Below are positions 23,606-37,549 of a DNA stretch of 64,000 bases, piece by piece. The notes beneath the pieces were generated by a model. The model was not told the DNA's origin. It was given only the letters and a program-made list of their open reading frames with translations, and searched no databases. Source of the stretch: Akebia trifoliata (lineage: Eukaryota > Streptophyta > Magnoliopsida > Ranunculales > Lardizabalaceae); assembly GCA_017979445.1 (NCBI GenBank), contig CM030714.1, positions 1,054,001 through 1,118,000 on the forward strand. Reading direction: 5' to 3'. Numbering within the stretch: position 1 is the first letter of the stretch; the number at the start of each line of letters is the position of its first letter. A program made the translations under genes and the position numbers.

Positions 23606-24861
23606 CCCCTAAGCGTGTTATTTTTTTCCCTTCTATCTCATCGTTTTCAATAATGACCTTCCAACTTTATTGTCTTTCCTTAAGGATAATCTCACAACAG
23701 TGAATCCCACTCCAACTACAATAGAGTAAGGTCTATATTATCTTACTTTATTGTCTTTTGTTTTCATCCCCTTCAATTTTATCGTCGTTCCTCTTTCCCC
23801 TTTTCAATAATATCCTTCCAATTTTTTTATCTTTCTTCTTTTACTTAATTTTCAATAATAACTCTCTAATTTTATTATTTTTTCTCTTTTACTGTTATAA
23901 TCCTAAAGATGGTGCCCTTACTGCAGGCACAACTAAATTTTAGTCAACTTATAAGAAAGTAGTTGTGGTATTTTAAAATTTTCTTAAACAAAATAATTAC
24001 ATTTTATAAAAGAGACCAATCAATTGGCTCAATAAAAGTGTTTAATCATTTTGTAAGTTTAATCATCTTAAGATGAAATGTGTTGGATCCACTCTCTACC
24101 ATAACAACTCAAAGTAATATTATTAAATTGCCTTTTCTAAAATTAAAAATGACCCCCACAAACAAAAGTAATCTAAGATTGGATTTTCTACCAAAATACG
24201 GGGTTTATGAGAGGTTAACATTGTATTATATAAATTAATTTTACACTAAGAAAAAAATAATGTTACCTAAGAGACTTGGAAAGAAAAAAAATTAAGAATA
24301 ATTATAAATGCACAAGGTCTTCATAAGTAGTTGACTACGCAATTGACGTGGCAAAGGCACATAATTGCAAATTTTTTTTCTTGTGTATTCCCATGAAAAC
24401 GATCAATGATTATGTACCCTTGCCATGTCAACAATATACTAAAACGACGTGCATTCATCACTACTAAAAAATTAAATATAGATAGGTTTTAAATACTTAC
24501 GTGACATGAGCCCATGCCTTAATTTATTTTCTTTTTGTTAAAAAGGAGTGGAAATGCCCGTGATTAGATTCCTGAGGACAAAATACAATTCATAAGTTCA
24601 AAAGGAGCAATCGATTGATCACATGAAATTGCTTTTCCGTACCTTGTTGCCATTCTAATCACACACGATAAAAGTATCATGTGCTTTTCTTTTACGCAGA
24701 GAATATGTTGCCTTAGATGCATATGGCCCACCCTTGGTGCAATCCAGACCATATATTATATAATGGGCTAGCCTAATTTATTTTCTCAATCATTTGATAC
24801 TTTACTTTCAATCGGAACCATTGTTGTTGGTCTTTGATGTAGTGGACCAATATATATATAT
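23606..24861. other. Gene-free AT-rich stretch
   Basis: Pyrimidine-rich low-complexity DNA (23620-23900) and AT-rich sequence. No gene or delimited element recognised. Confidence 0.5.
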
Positions 24862-25242
24862 GGATTAGGATTTGTATACACATAAAGTTACTCATAAAGT
24901 TACAACGTGTTTTGTCTTATATGGACAAAAATATTTGGAATGAGCTGATTTTTTATGAAATTGATTTCTATGGTGAGGAGATCATCCTTGCCAAAAATCA
25001 GCCCATTATTAAACTTCTAATCTCATGTTTACAAGTTGGAAAATTTTAGATCGTCCAATTTTTATAAATCAGTTTTGATGGGGTTAGAAGTTTTGGAATG
25101 GAATTATTTTTTACAAAGATGATCCCCTCACTACAAAGATCATCCTCACAAAAAATCAGCCCATTCCGAATCTTTTTAACCATATAAGACAAAAACGTTG
25201 TAGCTTTATGAGTAGTTTTATGTGTCTACAGAACCCCACCTT
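24862..25242. mobile_element. MITE related in its core to the 2759-3184 element
   Basis: The terminal zones (TACACATAAAGTTACTCATA and the inverted TACTCATAAAGC version) pair with each other. The centre repeats the words GAGCTGATTTTTT, GATCATCCTCACAAAAAATC and GATGGGGTTAGAAGTTT seen in the 2759-3184 element. It lies beside an ATATAT tract. No coding capacity. Confidence 0.65.
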
Positions 25243-25259
25243 TTATATATATATATATA

Positions 25260-26429
<1,170 letters not shown>

Positions 26430-26889
26430 ATATATATATATTATTTTGTCAAAAATAGATGAACAATTGACAATAATAAAAACAGATATAAATATTATTT
26501 TAGTAATGGAAGATGTTGATATCCACGTAGTAAAATTGAAGAACATGATCCATTTATCAAATCTCAAATCCCTGGATAAGGCTTTGCGGATGAGGATGAA
26601 CTCCATTTTGACTCAATCTACTAATTCAAGTTTTGTTAAGATTGGTTGAGTTTTACTAATTCACGTAGACACTGTAACTATCGTATAGGAACGAGACACC
26701 GTATGTGATCCTAAATCATGATTCAGAATGGTGTCTCGTTCCTAGAACAACCAACGGTGAAGATGTGTTTCAAACTTCAACTAAACACGTGCCATGAACA
26801 TTAGCTTTTCCGTATGTGATTCCAAGCCGAATTTCAAAATTATGGAATTGATTTTTATTGATTGTTGAACATTAACTTTTGAGAAACAT

Positions 26890-27243
26890 TTTCTTATTAA
26901 CTTACCAAGAATTTTTTTTGTTGAAAGTGATTGACACATTAGTAATTCAACACCATGGCTCTCTAAGTTTCATGGAAAAACTCAAATTAAAAAAAAAAAA
27001 AAATTCAATAAATAATTTCTTTAGGTTTGATCCAAGATTTTGAAAATAGATGACTACTAAACACACACCTAACTCCAAATTTTGAAATTATAATTCAATG
27101 ATGAAAAATATATATATTTTTAATTTTTTTTCAAAGTTCATCGAATTTAGTAGAAAGTTTTTTTTATGCTTCAAGATGAGCCCTAAGACTCTTAGTAAAG
27201 TGGAATCCTAACTAACTTAGTAAGGCTAGTTCGACTCTTATCC
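26890..27243 (+). repeat. Dispersed MITE-like repeat (TTAGTAAG family), copy 2
   Basis: It shares the AACACCATGGCTCTC...CATGGAAAAACTCA core and the end TTAGTAAGGCTAGTTCGACT with the 53071 copy. Confidence 0.6.
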
Positions 27244-28594
27244 TTTTCTTAAGGTGAGAAAAGCCTATTTACTGTATCTTTCTACTAAAGGCAATTTAGT
27301 GAGTCAAAAGTGTAACACATTCCCACCTTCATCTTTATGACTCATTGAGGTTATTTTCGTTATTTAATAATGAAAGGGAGGGTATTTATGTACTTTCGTG
27401 AAATGTCATTTTCACAGTATCGCTGCTTCTAAATACTAGAGACGCGGAGACTATTAATTCATGTAGTCAGTGCGACAGGCGACAGCGAAGTTTACAGGTA
27501 TACAAGTGATTTACTGATTTAGACATGTAGACATTTGAGATACCCCTACGTTTTTAGGTATGGATCCTTGACCTACGTCTTCTCTTATAGATTATTTAAA
27601 AATGATCTAAATACCCTCATTTTTAATCTGTTAAAAAAACAAAAAAAAAAAATTTGATTCTTCTTCCCAAAATCATTCATCATCAATCTCTATAGTAATT
27701 TAATTGATTTAAGCTCATTTTTCTTTAATATTCCGTCTTCTTCTACATCTATGAAAATCGTTTGTCTATGAGGTCAAAGATGATTATTTTTCTAGAAGAT
27801 CTTTAATTTTTTTTTTTTTTTTGGGTTAAGTGTAAGAACATGTCAAGATGTTGGTTTTAAGACATTTGTAGGAAAGACGATGCACTATCTATCACCTTGA
27901 CTCTAAGTCGTTAAATATATTTTAAAATTTTGGGTTGAATTCATGAAAACTCGGTCAAGTCAATTGGGTTTTGTGTATTTTGACATAAAATTGTCAATTT
28001 TTAAAAGATTGATCCAATTGTTAGGTGACTTTTAACCTATCCCGTCACAATTTAATGAATATTTGATATTGCCGTTTTTGTTTTGAAGTTGATGATATGT
28101 GTCATTGACCTAACAAAGTATTTTCTTATAAACTAATGGAAAATGATTAAACTTATAAATATTTTAATTAATAGGCCCGTGTGTTTGAAAATGAACGATT
28201 ACTAAATTCTTAAATTTTAAATCCAATGGTGATCAAATTTCTTTTTAATATTTTGAAAGTTATTAAAATCTTGAAATATACATCATATGGCATTGGATCA
28301 CATTTTTTAAGTTTAGGTTATTTGATTTTGTGGAGAAATAAAAATAATAATAATTTAACATTTCATTTTTAGATCCGACCAATTTGACCACTCATCTCTC
28401 TAATGGGTCAATGACATATCCAATTTTTAAAACATCGATTTAGAGATAAATATATATTTATGAAATATTAAATTGATTCATCCTAGATGAGATAAGATAC
28501 CAGATCTGAAAACGTGTACACTTAGGATTGAAAACATAACATGTGAATACTTGTCCAATTGGTTAAACCATGGTTGAATCTGAATTACTTCAAA

Positions 28595-28775
28595 AATAAT
28601 ATTGAAGTGACCTCGAGATTTTACCTCGCATCGCACATCATGACATAAAAGTGTATAGGAACCATAACTTTTTTTCATCAAGATACAGTGAAAAAGCATC
28701 TATGATTCCTGTACACTTTCACCTCAAAATGTGTAATATGAAGTACAATCTTGAGGTCACTCCAGCACGAGTCTC
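28595..28775. mobile_element. Palindromic MITE, family P, copy 2
   Basis: It shares the arms AGTGACCTC.AGATT and TACAATCTTGAGGTCACT with the 19645 element, in the same layout. A further half-like fragment follows at about 28806-28890. Confidence 0.65.
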
Positions 28776-29599
28776 AATTTAATTGGACAAATGTATGTTT
28801 ATTAAAAGAGTCGTACTATCTCGATAAAAAGCATCTATGGTTCTTATTCACTCTCATATCATGAAGTGCAATGTGAGGTGATTCCAACATAAATCAATCT
28901 ATATCACTAATGCTGAGGTGACACAAGATTTATTGCGATTGTCACAATTTTAATGTGAGGTGTGCACATAACCGTAGATTATTTTCTTGCGATACAAGTT
29001 AAAATCATTTATGATTATGTGTACAACTCCGGTTTAGAATTGTGAGAATCACACTCAATCTATGTATATATTTTTTCATGAATACCTCTATTTAAATAAG
29101 TTAAAGAATAATACTCGCAATTACCAACGGCTCGGACCACCGGTTCTTCGAGTTTTTTAAACATTGATGGGAACACTTCACATGGGCTGTACAAAATCTG
29201 TTGGACTTTCTCTCATCAGTCGTAGGAAATTGGGGGTCTGGTTCAACCTCAAAACACTTTTCATGGTGTAAGTTCCAAACACTTGGCTCCATATGATAAC
29301 GACATATGTCACATCAAATTAATTTTTTTAATATAATTTATTTAAAGAATAAAATAGATTAGGTAAGAGTTTACTAATGACAATTACGACAATGATGATA
29401 TAATCATTCGATTGAAAATGTCTTACTCATTGTAGTTTAATGCCTAATATTGTACCTTATCTCCTTGAAAGCTACCCATTTAAATGGAAATTATATACGT
29501 GAGATTGAAACATCAACAAAGACAAATGACTTAATTATTTTCTTATGAAGAGGGAATTAGTGGATAAAGGCAAATTTTTGTGCCTCGGTATTATAACTT

Positions 29600-29885
29600 T
29601 GGACTATATATAAATATGGGGCAATCCTTCTTACAAGTCGATTTTATGAGGATGAGTACTAGTTAGGCCTATAGACTTGTACATGATATCAGAACGGATA
29701 ATCACAAGTATGTAAGAAACATGTTACACTCGAAAGAGAGTGTGAGTGAGTCCTAATCATAACTTTTGATTATATATAAATATGGGGCAAACCTCACTTT
29801 ATAAATTGATTTTGTTCGGGTGAAGTAGGTCTACGGGCTTCTATAGTTTTGAATTCAAATCATGGTATCAAGTATCAACGTTCAC
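29600..29885. repeat. Two decayed LTR-like fragments
   Basis: The words TATATATAAATATGGGGCAA, CTTATAAATTGATTTT-like and ATGGTATCA occur twice (about 29600-29700 and 29770-29885), resembling the LTR end and primer-binding zone of copia elements. Weak evidence. Confidence 0.3.
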
Positions 29886-30489
29886 GAAACCTTACAAATG
29901 TGCAAACTGGCACCTTCCATATAATTATTTGATGGGTTAGAATTGATAGACACATGGAAAAGGGAACTCATACGTTCACTCACAATCTTGACCGTATATA
30001 TATGAAATCCAAGAGTCAGGATAAAAAAAAATATACCTAGAATACAATATAGATCTCAAAGATAAATCCCAACAATTGAATTTAATATTTTCATGGTTGG
30101 GATTGACTTATTTTAATTGATAAAATTTTGTTTTTCCATGCCATGGGTTACAAGAAAATGGAAAAAAAAAAAAAAGAAGTTTTTGTTGATCAAAGTTTGA
30201 TTAACCTTCAAAATACTACTTTGACCCATTCTAATTTATGAATATTTGGTCAATTTATTCGCGAACATTTTAAAATCAGATTGAGTACTGGTCATTTCTT
30301 GTCAGTTGATTATGAGTTATTTTTTTGCATGGCTCGAACCCAACATTTAGAAAATATTAATTTTCACTTATTTTGAGAAAATTACTTGATGGAGGAATTT
30401 GAAAAAAAAATAGTCCCTCAGCTTTCAATGGTAATTTGCTAGGACATTTAGTAAACTTTTATTTTCTAAATGGTCCCTCATTATTGGCA

Positions 30490-30690
30490 AACTCACCACT
30501 TTTTTATTTACCATTGAGCTCATCACTTTTATTTATTGTCAAACTTGATGCTTTTTATTTACTGTCGAATACACTACTTTTATTTATTATTGAGTTCACC
30601 ACTTTTTATTTATTGTTGAACTTGACATTTTTTATTTATTGTCAAGTCATCACTTTTAAAATAAAAAGTGGTGAACTTGACACCGATAAA
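30490..30690. repeat. Imperfect ~32-bp tandem repeats
   Basis: Units of the form CACTTTTTATTTATTGTYRA followed by AYTTGA recur about six times, and the array ends in an inverted unit (AAAATAAAAAGTGGTGAACT). It lies about 0.7 kb upstream of LysM copy 1. Confidence 0.7.
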
Positions 30691-31260
30691 ATCCACCATT
30701 TTTAATTTTGAGTTTTTTAAATAGAAATACACGGAAAGATCAACCAAAAACTTTAGATAACAACTTGTTTAGATGATTTCAACTTAAAAGAATAATTTTT
30801 GATTGATTTTCATCAAAAAAATTAAGAAAAAAAATAAAAAAAATCTTAATTTTTTATACATATATCTTTAAAATATTTAAAAAAATCCCTTGAAAATGAC
30901 TTTTTCCTTCTTAAATGATTTCTCATGGAATGGAATCTCCAAAACTTGATTGAAATGCTAAAAATCTATTTTTTTATTTATTTATTATGAAAATGATGAG
31001 TTCGAACTGTTAGGACATTCAACCGTGAGAGATGGGTCCTGGAGAAAAATTTACTAAATGGACTATTAAGAAACCATCCAGAACTTAAGAACTATTTAGA
31101 AAAAAATCCCTCTATGAGGGTCCCCCCTCCCCCCTTTTGTTTTTCCCGGGGAAAAGACGCAAATCTTTGGAAGCAACCGTTATAATTAAAAAATGGCGCG
31201 AGTAAACGAAACAACAACAGCAAGAGAAGAGCTCCAGTCAAGTCTGTAAAAAAAATTCAG

Positions 31261-31268
31261 AACGCGTT
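31261..31268 (+). promoter_or_regulatory. CGCG-box (AACGCGTT) in copy 1 promoter/leader
   Basis: ACGCGT matches the VCGCGB element bound by CAMTA-type calmodulin-regulated factors, which control defence genes (family knowledge). It is preserved in copy 2 at 42768-42775 within a conserved leader block. Functional use is inference. Confidence 0.35.
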
Positions 31269-31351
31269 ATAGGGTTTCCATTATCTCATCATCTCTTACA
31301 AGACTAACAAGACAAAAAAAATTCTCAAACTTCGTTTCTATTTCTGTAAAC

Positions 31352-34300
31352 ATGGTCTTTACTGAGAGAAGAAGACTAGAATTAGAGTTAATTTTAGGAT
31401 TTGGATTGGTTCTGTTGTTGAGTATTGGAGCAGAATCTAGATGTAGCAGAGGCTGCGATCTTGCTTTAGCTTCTTATTACTTGTTGGAGGGAACGAATAT
31501 CACATTCATCTCTGAAGTATTGAATGCTCAGATTGATGAAATTCTTAGCTTCAATCCTCAAGTAACCGATAAGGAGAATATTGAAACCGGCACGAGATTG
31601 AACGTTCCGTTCTCCTGCAATTGCATTAACGACGATTTTTTAGGCCACGTGTTTTCCTACTCTGTTAGACCCGGTGATACCTACTGGGGGATCGCTAATT
31701 TATATTATGCGAATCTCACTAAGGACCAGTGGTTGGAAAAATTCAATAGTTATGATCCACTACGGATACCCAGTAATGCCCGATTGAATGTAACTGTGAA
31801 TTGTTCATGTGGGGATAGAAGTGTGTCGAAGGATTATGGGTTGTTTGTAACATACCCTCTTCGACAAGGTGAGACTTTGTCCTCTGTCGCCGCTGATTCT
31901 GAGCTTCCGTCGGATTTGATACAGAAATACAACCCTAATTCAAATTTTAACAACGGAGGTGGGCTGGTTTATATTCCTGGCAAAGGTGATTAGTTTTTTC
32001 CCCTCTTTCTTGGCCCTAGAATTAAAGAATTTTAGTATATGGTTATAACGAATAATGTTGATGATACTTTATTTATAAAGAAATGAAGAACATTTAATTG
32101 GAGAAATGAAGCGAAATTGGGAGTGGAACACTTAATTTAAGGCAAAGTTATCAGAGAGAGGGTTGGCGATATTATTCCATTATTATGCTGAATCCATCAG
32201 ACACTGCTTATGATAGGTTAACATGAATTACTGTAAGAGATTCATAAGAAATGTGGTTGAATTATAAAATTATTTATTGTAATATAGTATGTGCACATCA
32301 AAGCTTTATCCCAAAAATCTGGGGTTAGCTGAACGGATCTTGATCCTCCACTCCATTCGATAGTACGTTCACTTACCGAATAGAAAGAAATAAGATTGTA
32401 GCTGTAACATGAGCTGTAGTATTCGTCATTTTTTGTAGAGCAGTTTGAAACCTATGTCGTTAATGTTTTCTTGATTCTTTGCAGATCAATCAGGAAACTA
32501 TCCAGCGCTGAAATTAAGGTAATTTGCACTACCTTGATGCTTTCAAAAACATAGCTGATATCTACTTTCTGTTGCATCTCATATCATCTCCAAGTAATCT
32601 AATATGAACTTTGAAATGTCTTTTTTTTTTTCCTTTTTGCAGCAAAGGTATTTGGGTCTTCTTCTGCATATTGGATTACATGGACTATTGAAATTTGTCA
32701 TTTTGGTATACAAGTGTGACATGTCATCATGTCAATATAGGGCTTTACTCATGTGATGTTATTATATTCTAGGAGGACTTTCAAATGGAGCCATTGCTGG
32801 CATATCTGTTGCAGTAGTAGCTGCTGCACTCCTTATGACAGTTGGCATATGTGTTAAGTTTTATAAAGGGAAGAAGGTGGAGAAGGGGGCATTGCTTCCA
32901 GAAACAATGGAATATTCTAGCCGACATGGACATGGTAATCATTCTTCTTTGGGTTAAAATCTAGAAGATTAGCTGTACATTTTTGAAGGATTATCTGAAT
33001 TTCTCAAAGCCATCCATTCTCTCTTGCTGAAATAGCAGGAAATCTGACATGTATGAGAGGCCAGAGGAAATTTCTTATGTGGTTATAATGTTACAAAAGA
33101 TCCCTTGAGAATATCTAAACGTCCCATATTCACTTGTATTGTATCTAAGTCTATATTCAATTTATGAATTTATTTATTATATTTAGTTTATATCCTTCAT
33201 ACTTTATTAAGAATATTTTTATTTTTAATAATTATGAATTGTGAGCTTAGTTATTGAAACTGTTTTGCTCTTAACTATCTTGTTGTCTTCTACCATGTTA
33301 TGGAATGCAGTCACAGTGATTCTTAAGGAGAATCTGTGTTAGAAAAAACCCTATGATCCGAAGTATAAATCAACAAGAACACAAGAATCTCACAAGACAC
33401 AAGATATACGTGGTTCGGTCAAAGCATAGACCTATATCCACGGGCGAAAACAGTGATTTCACTATATTAACCAAAGAAGAACTAGGGTACAATTTCTCTC
33501 TGCCTCTCGTATATCTCTCACACCCTTTAGGGTTTCATCTCTTACCCTTTATATACTCCAGGTTACAAAGAGGTTAAATGGGTCAGATCCAAATCCAAAC
33601 CAAATGGGCCCCACATATTACCAATTAAACGGGTCATGTGGGTCGTTAACAGATCATCAAATGATCCGGGTTGAATCCACGACAACTCTCCATATACAAG
33701 AATAGAAGACATAACCCTACAATCTGCAGTCTTACATTTAGAGCAGGAATCACTAGAGCTGTTTATGTTTTTTCTGTGATATAACTTTATTGTTATTGCT
33801 CAGCGAATTCTTTAATAGGATTGGGGTTATGCATATTGTGATTGAAACCCTTGTAATATTATTTCTGATGCAAGAAATTGGTACGATCTTTCCTATTCAA
33901 AATTTTAATTATAAGTGACATGTGGAGCTTTATTGAGATGTTTTGCAACAGGGGACCTTGTACTGTAATTTGATGTTCTTTTCTATCTTCTATCCTTGTT
34001 AGGTCTTGATCTCTCACAATATTTCAATTTTCAGATAAAGATCATACAGAAGAAAACTTATCATTTCGATGGTTAATTTCCTCCCTTGTGTTGTTCTAGG
34101 TTCATCAAATACCTTAGTTAAATCTACGAAATCAGTTGCTTCGGTTGGTGGTGCTTCCCCGGTGCTTACAGGTATTAGTATGGACAAATCAGTGGAGTTC
34201 TCATATGAAGAGCTTGCCAAAGCTACAAATGACTTCAACTTGGCTAATAAAATTGGTCAAGGTGGTTTTGGAGCTGTTTACTATGCAGAACTAAGAGGCG

Positions 34301-37300
34301 AGGTTTGTATTCTTGCAAGTTATCAATTACCGAGAAGATTAGGAGAAAGGAGTCTAGTATGTTATTCCTCAGAGATATCATATATCAATGCTGTAATTAG
34401 TTATGCCTAATGGCTTTGTTATCTTACATTAGTAAGAAAGATGTGTTTTTATATCTAGATAATAATATATAGATAATGATGACAGTATCTCACTATTCAT
34501 ATCATGGTGACAACCTACTTTGTCAGCTTCATATTGAGGTGCCAACCTGCTTTGTTAGATAAAATTATTCTTCAAACGGTGGCTTTGGAATCAGCCAAGT
34601 TTGATAATCCTTCTTAGATTACACAGTACAAAATGTGAAGTATCTCACCAATTAATTACATACCATATGGTGGACCAAACTTTTTATATTCCTTTTATCT
34701 TTTCCGCTCTTTCATTTTGCATTTTTCAATTTGTCTACAGTGTCATTCTAGAGAATCCCATCTGTTTTCCACATCATTATTTCCTCCATTGATATACAAT
34801 TTCTCTTTCCATATCCTTCTTTGGGTTTTGTTGTTAACTTGTTTCTTATTTATTCCATGTCTCTGTGTCGATCTTATTTTCCCTAAGTATACAGGATACA
34901 ATAGAATCTTATATTATATTTTTTTCACTCTTCATCAAATATTGATTTTTGGAAAATGAATATCTTACTTTTCTTCTGTTCTTTCTCTACTATTTCTTTT
35001 CATGCAGAGAGCTGCAATCAAGAAGATGGATATGCAAGCATCAAAAGAATTCCTTGCTGAATTGAAGGTTCTGACGAATGTTCATCACTTGAATCTGGTA
35101 TTGCACTTTCCAGGCGATAGTCTAGTAATTTTGTTATGCACTTATGCCCAACCAAATATTTAAAAATTGTTCATTTTCTGCCAAAAGAATCTCACCTTAA
35201 TGTTGGTCTAACATGCTATCTTGAGCATTTTCAAGTGTCAATTTTTGAAAGGTTTCTTTTGATCTATATGCTAAGAGATTCATCAAAACATTAATTTTTT
35301 TTAGGCAATTATTTTTAATTGTTATAATTAGTAGGTGAAGGTGGGGTTTTGAACCTAGATCGTGTTATCACACCCACATAGCCTACCAACTTAGTAAGCA
35401 GGCATCATCAAATCAAAACATTTATTTGTTGGCTATGGGATGATAATTTTCAGATAGAACTTGTGCGGTACTTGAGTTGCAATGAAAACTGTGGTCAAGG
35501 AAAAATTGTTACAGAGTTGGCTTAATGGATCGAGCAAAACTTGAATTTATTTATGGCAGCACGACTTAGATGAATCATGGTTTCAATGTTCAACTAATCA
35601 AATTAACATTTTTGATTCAGTTAGGCAACTGAGTTGGTGGCTCAATTTAGTCATCTTTGGTTGGGTGAGTTTCACAGGTTTCTGATCTCTAGCTTACCTC
35701 TTATATCATGCTTATCTACTCAGCATCAAAGGGAACCTTACCATCTCATCCATCATAACTTATTTGAGTTATGTTTTTATTTTGCTTATATATTGTCAAT
35801 CCTAGGTCCCTTGCTTTGAGTCGAGATTCTAAATACCATTTCTCTATATGCTCCTTTGTCAAGAGTAAAATAATGTATGCTCTACTCCATTCATCTGTTT
35901 TAACTTGAACAAATTACTAGTTAAGAAAGAAGCTTTCTGTCCAAGTTGTACGGTTTTTAAGTTCACTTGTCAAGATCCAGAATACCTTATAATTTTGTGG
36001 TGAAGATTGGTTTGTCTGGAGTTGGTACGTCTATATAAATATCTCTCTCATGATTTAAAACACTTAATTCTCATAAAAATTTTCAATTTGTTAGCTTCTC
36101 TATTCAATTCCCCCTTTTCAGTTTTATAATATCATCGAGTTATTTTTGCTTTCCCCAGATGATCCTCTGGGTTTCTTTTTCTTTTCTATTTTTGGTTTCG
36201 TGATTATTTGTGGTTTTATTCACTTAAACTCAATGCAGGTGCGCTTAATAGGTTATTGCGTTGAGGGTTCTTTATTCCTAGTTTATGAGTTCATCGAGAA
36301 TGGCAATCTTAGCCAACATTTGCGTGGCTCAGGTAAGAATAATCACACACAAATCTAAAAGATCTTGCCTTGCCTTGTTGTGTGTTCAGTGCAAATATTG
36401 AGAATTATTTTCTCTGCTTTAGAGAAGGAACCGCTAACATGGTCTACTAGGGTGCGAATTGCCCTTGATTCAGCAAGAGGTCTTGAATACATCCACGAGC
36501 ATACTGTTCCTGTGTACATCCACCGTGATATTAAATCTGCGAACATTTTGATCGACAAGAACTTCCATGGGAAGGTTGTAACTATTCTTTCATCAGACTA
36601 GCAGAATTACCTTGCAAAAACCATGTTTCTTGTCTTATTTTTTATAAAACGTCTATGTTATAGGTTGCAGATTTTGGATTAACGAAATTGACCGAAGTTG
36701 GGAGTTCATCGTTGCCAACACGTCTTGTGGGTACATTTGGATACATGCCCCCAGAGTAAGATAAATTATTTCGATTTATTTGGTTTTTTATTAATGTATT
36801 TATTTTCTTGTCTGTTGCTTTGGTGAAGTGTGAGAAAGAAAAGAAATTATAACCCACCAATCACCATAAACATATTCACCTAACACCTTTTGCTTTACTT
36901 GCTTGTAGATATGCTCAGTATGGTGAAGTTTCCCCCAAAGTTGATGTTTTTGCTTTTGGGGTTGTACTTTATGAACTTCTCTCTGCTAAAGAAGCTATAG
37001 TGAAGGCAGATGAACCTATTGCTGAATCAAAAGGACTCGTGGCTCTGGTTACTTCTCTTGCCACCGCATTACTTTACAAACAGAGAAAATCTTTTATACA
37101 AACTACACTTGAAGTGAAAATAATTTCTTTATGATGTTATACAGTTTGAAGAAGTTCTTAATCAGCCTAATCCACAAGAAGATCTATGCAAACTAGTTGA
37201 CCCTAGACTTGGGGATAACTACACAATCGACTCAGTTTGTAAGGTGAAAACTTATCTCATCGAAGACATTCTCAATGTTTGGTTATTAATTTTGATTTTA

Positions 37301-37494
37301 ATAGGTTATGTTGGCTGGTTTGGTTGCAGATGGCCCAACTTGCCAAGGCTTGCACACAAGAGGATCCCCAACTAAGGCCAAGCATGAGGTCCATTGTGGT
37401 CGCACTAATGACACTTTCTTCATCAACCAGGGATTTGGATGTCCGTTCCCTATTTGAAAATAAAGCTATAATGAGTCTAATGTCAGGAAGGTAG
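31352..37494 (+). CDS. CERK1: LysM receptor-like kinase, CERK1/LYK type, tandem copy 1 (complete, 12 exons)
   Basis: Exons are 31352-31985, 32485-32518, 32643-32647, 32773-32934, 34100-34302, 35008-35097, 36239-36332, 36423-36574, 36664-36755, 36909-37047, 37145-37243 and 37330-37494 (TAG), giving 1869 nt and 622 residues with all phases compatible. The third exon is a 5-nt microexon (CAAAG). The protein has a signal peptide (1-28) and three extracellular LysM domains framed by the paired cysteines of the family (C31, C35, CNC at 89-91, CSC at 151-153). A membrane segment follows (~231-253), then a Ser/Thr kinase with GQGGFG (331-336), AIK Lys351, HRDIKSAN (catalytic D443) and DFG (461-463); all catalytic residues are present. 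CERK1-type kinases perceive chitin or lipochitooligosaccharides at the plasma membrane and trigger immunity or symbiosis (family knowledge). Intron 4 holds a solo LTR, and the 3' UTR is split by a gypsy element. CERK1/LYK3/NFR1-like clades are not separated here. Confidence 0.94.
33337..33721. mobile_element. Solo LTR (385 bp) in intron 4 of LysM copy 1
   Basis: It starts TGTTAG, ends CCTACA and is flanked by the 5-bp direct repeat ATCTG (33332-33336 and 33722-33726). The same position in copy 2 (about 46318) reads AATCTGCAGTC without the insert, giving the empty site. Internal words ACGTGGTTCGGTCAAAGC and TATCCACGGGCG are typical of plant copia-type LTRs. A short TRIM element is the alternative. 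Confidence 0.88.
35300..35405 (-). repeat. SINE-like fragment (minus strand)
   Basis: On the minus strand, TGCTTACTAAGTTGGTAGGC is followed by a box B-like AGGTTCAAAACCCC. The sequence is present in intron 6 of both LysM copies (47889-48000 in copy 2), so it predates the duplication. Same family as 61330-61460. Confidence 0.5.
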
Positions 37495-37549
37495 CAAGTT
37501 TTCCGTACTCATTTCCGATGTCTTTCATGGTGAGTCCACATGAAAGAAG

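Larger units (their letters stand above)
26430..31351. other. Gene-free region upstream of LysM receptor copy 1
   Basis: It contains a TTAGTAAG-family repeat, the second palindromic MITE, LTR-like fragments at 29600-29880, a tandem repeat at 30490-30690 and a TIR-like repeat running into the promoter. The duplicated receptor unit begins at about 30790. No gene was recognised. Confidence 0.5.

Noticed and set aside
30490..30690. Regular short repeats as a CRISPR array
   Set aside because: Units are contiguous and imperfect with no unique spacers, in a plant nuclear context.
34069..34410. 113-codon frame starting MVNFLPCVV as an independent kinase gene
   Set aside because: Its first 30 nt are intron 4 sequence and its end runs through the exon 5 donor; it is exon 5 of LysM copy 1 read through. 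The same holds at 46663-47004.
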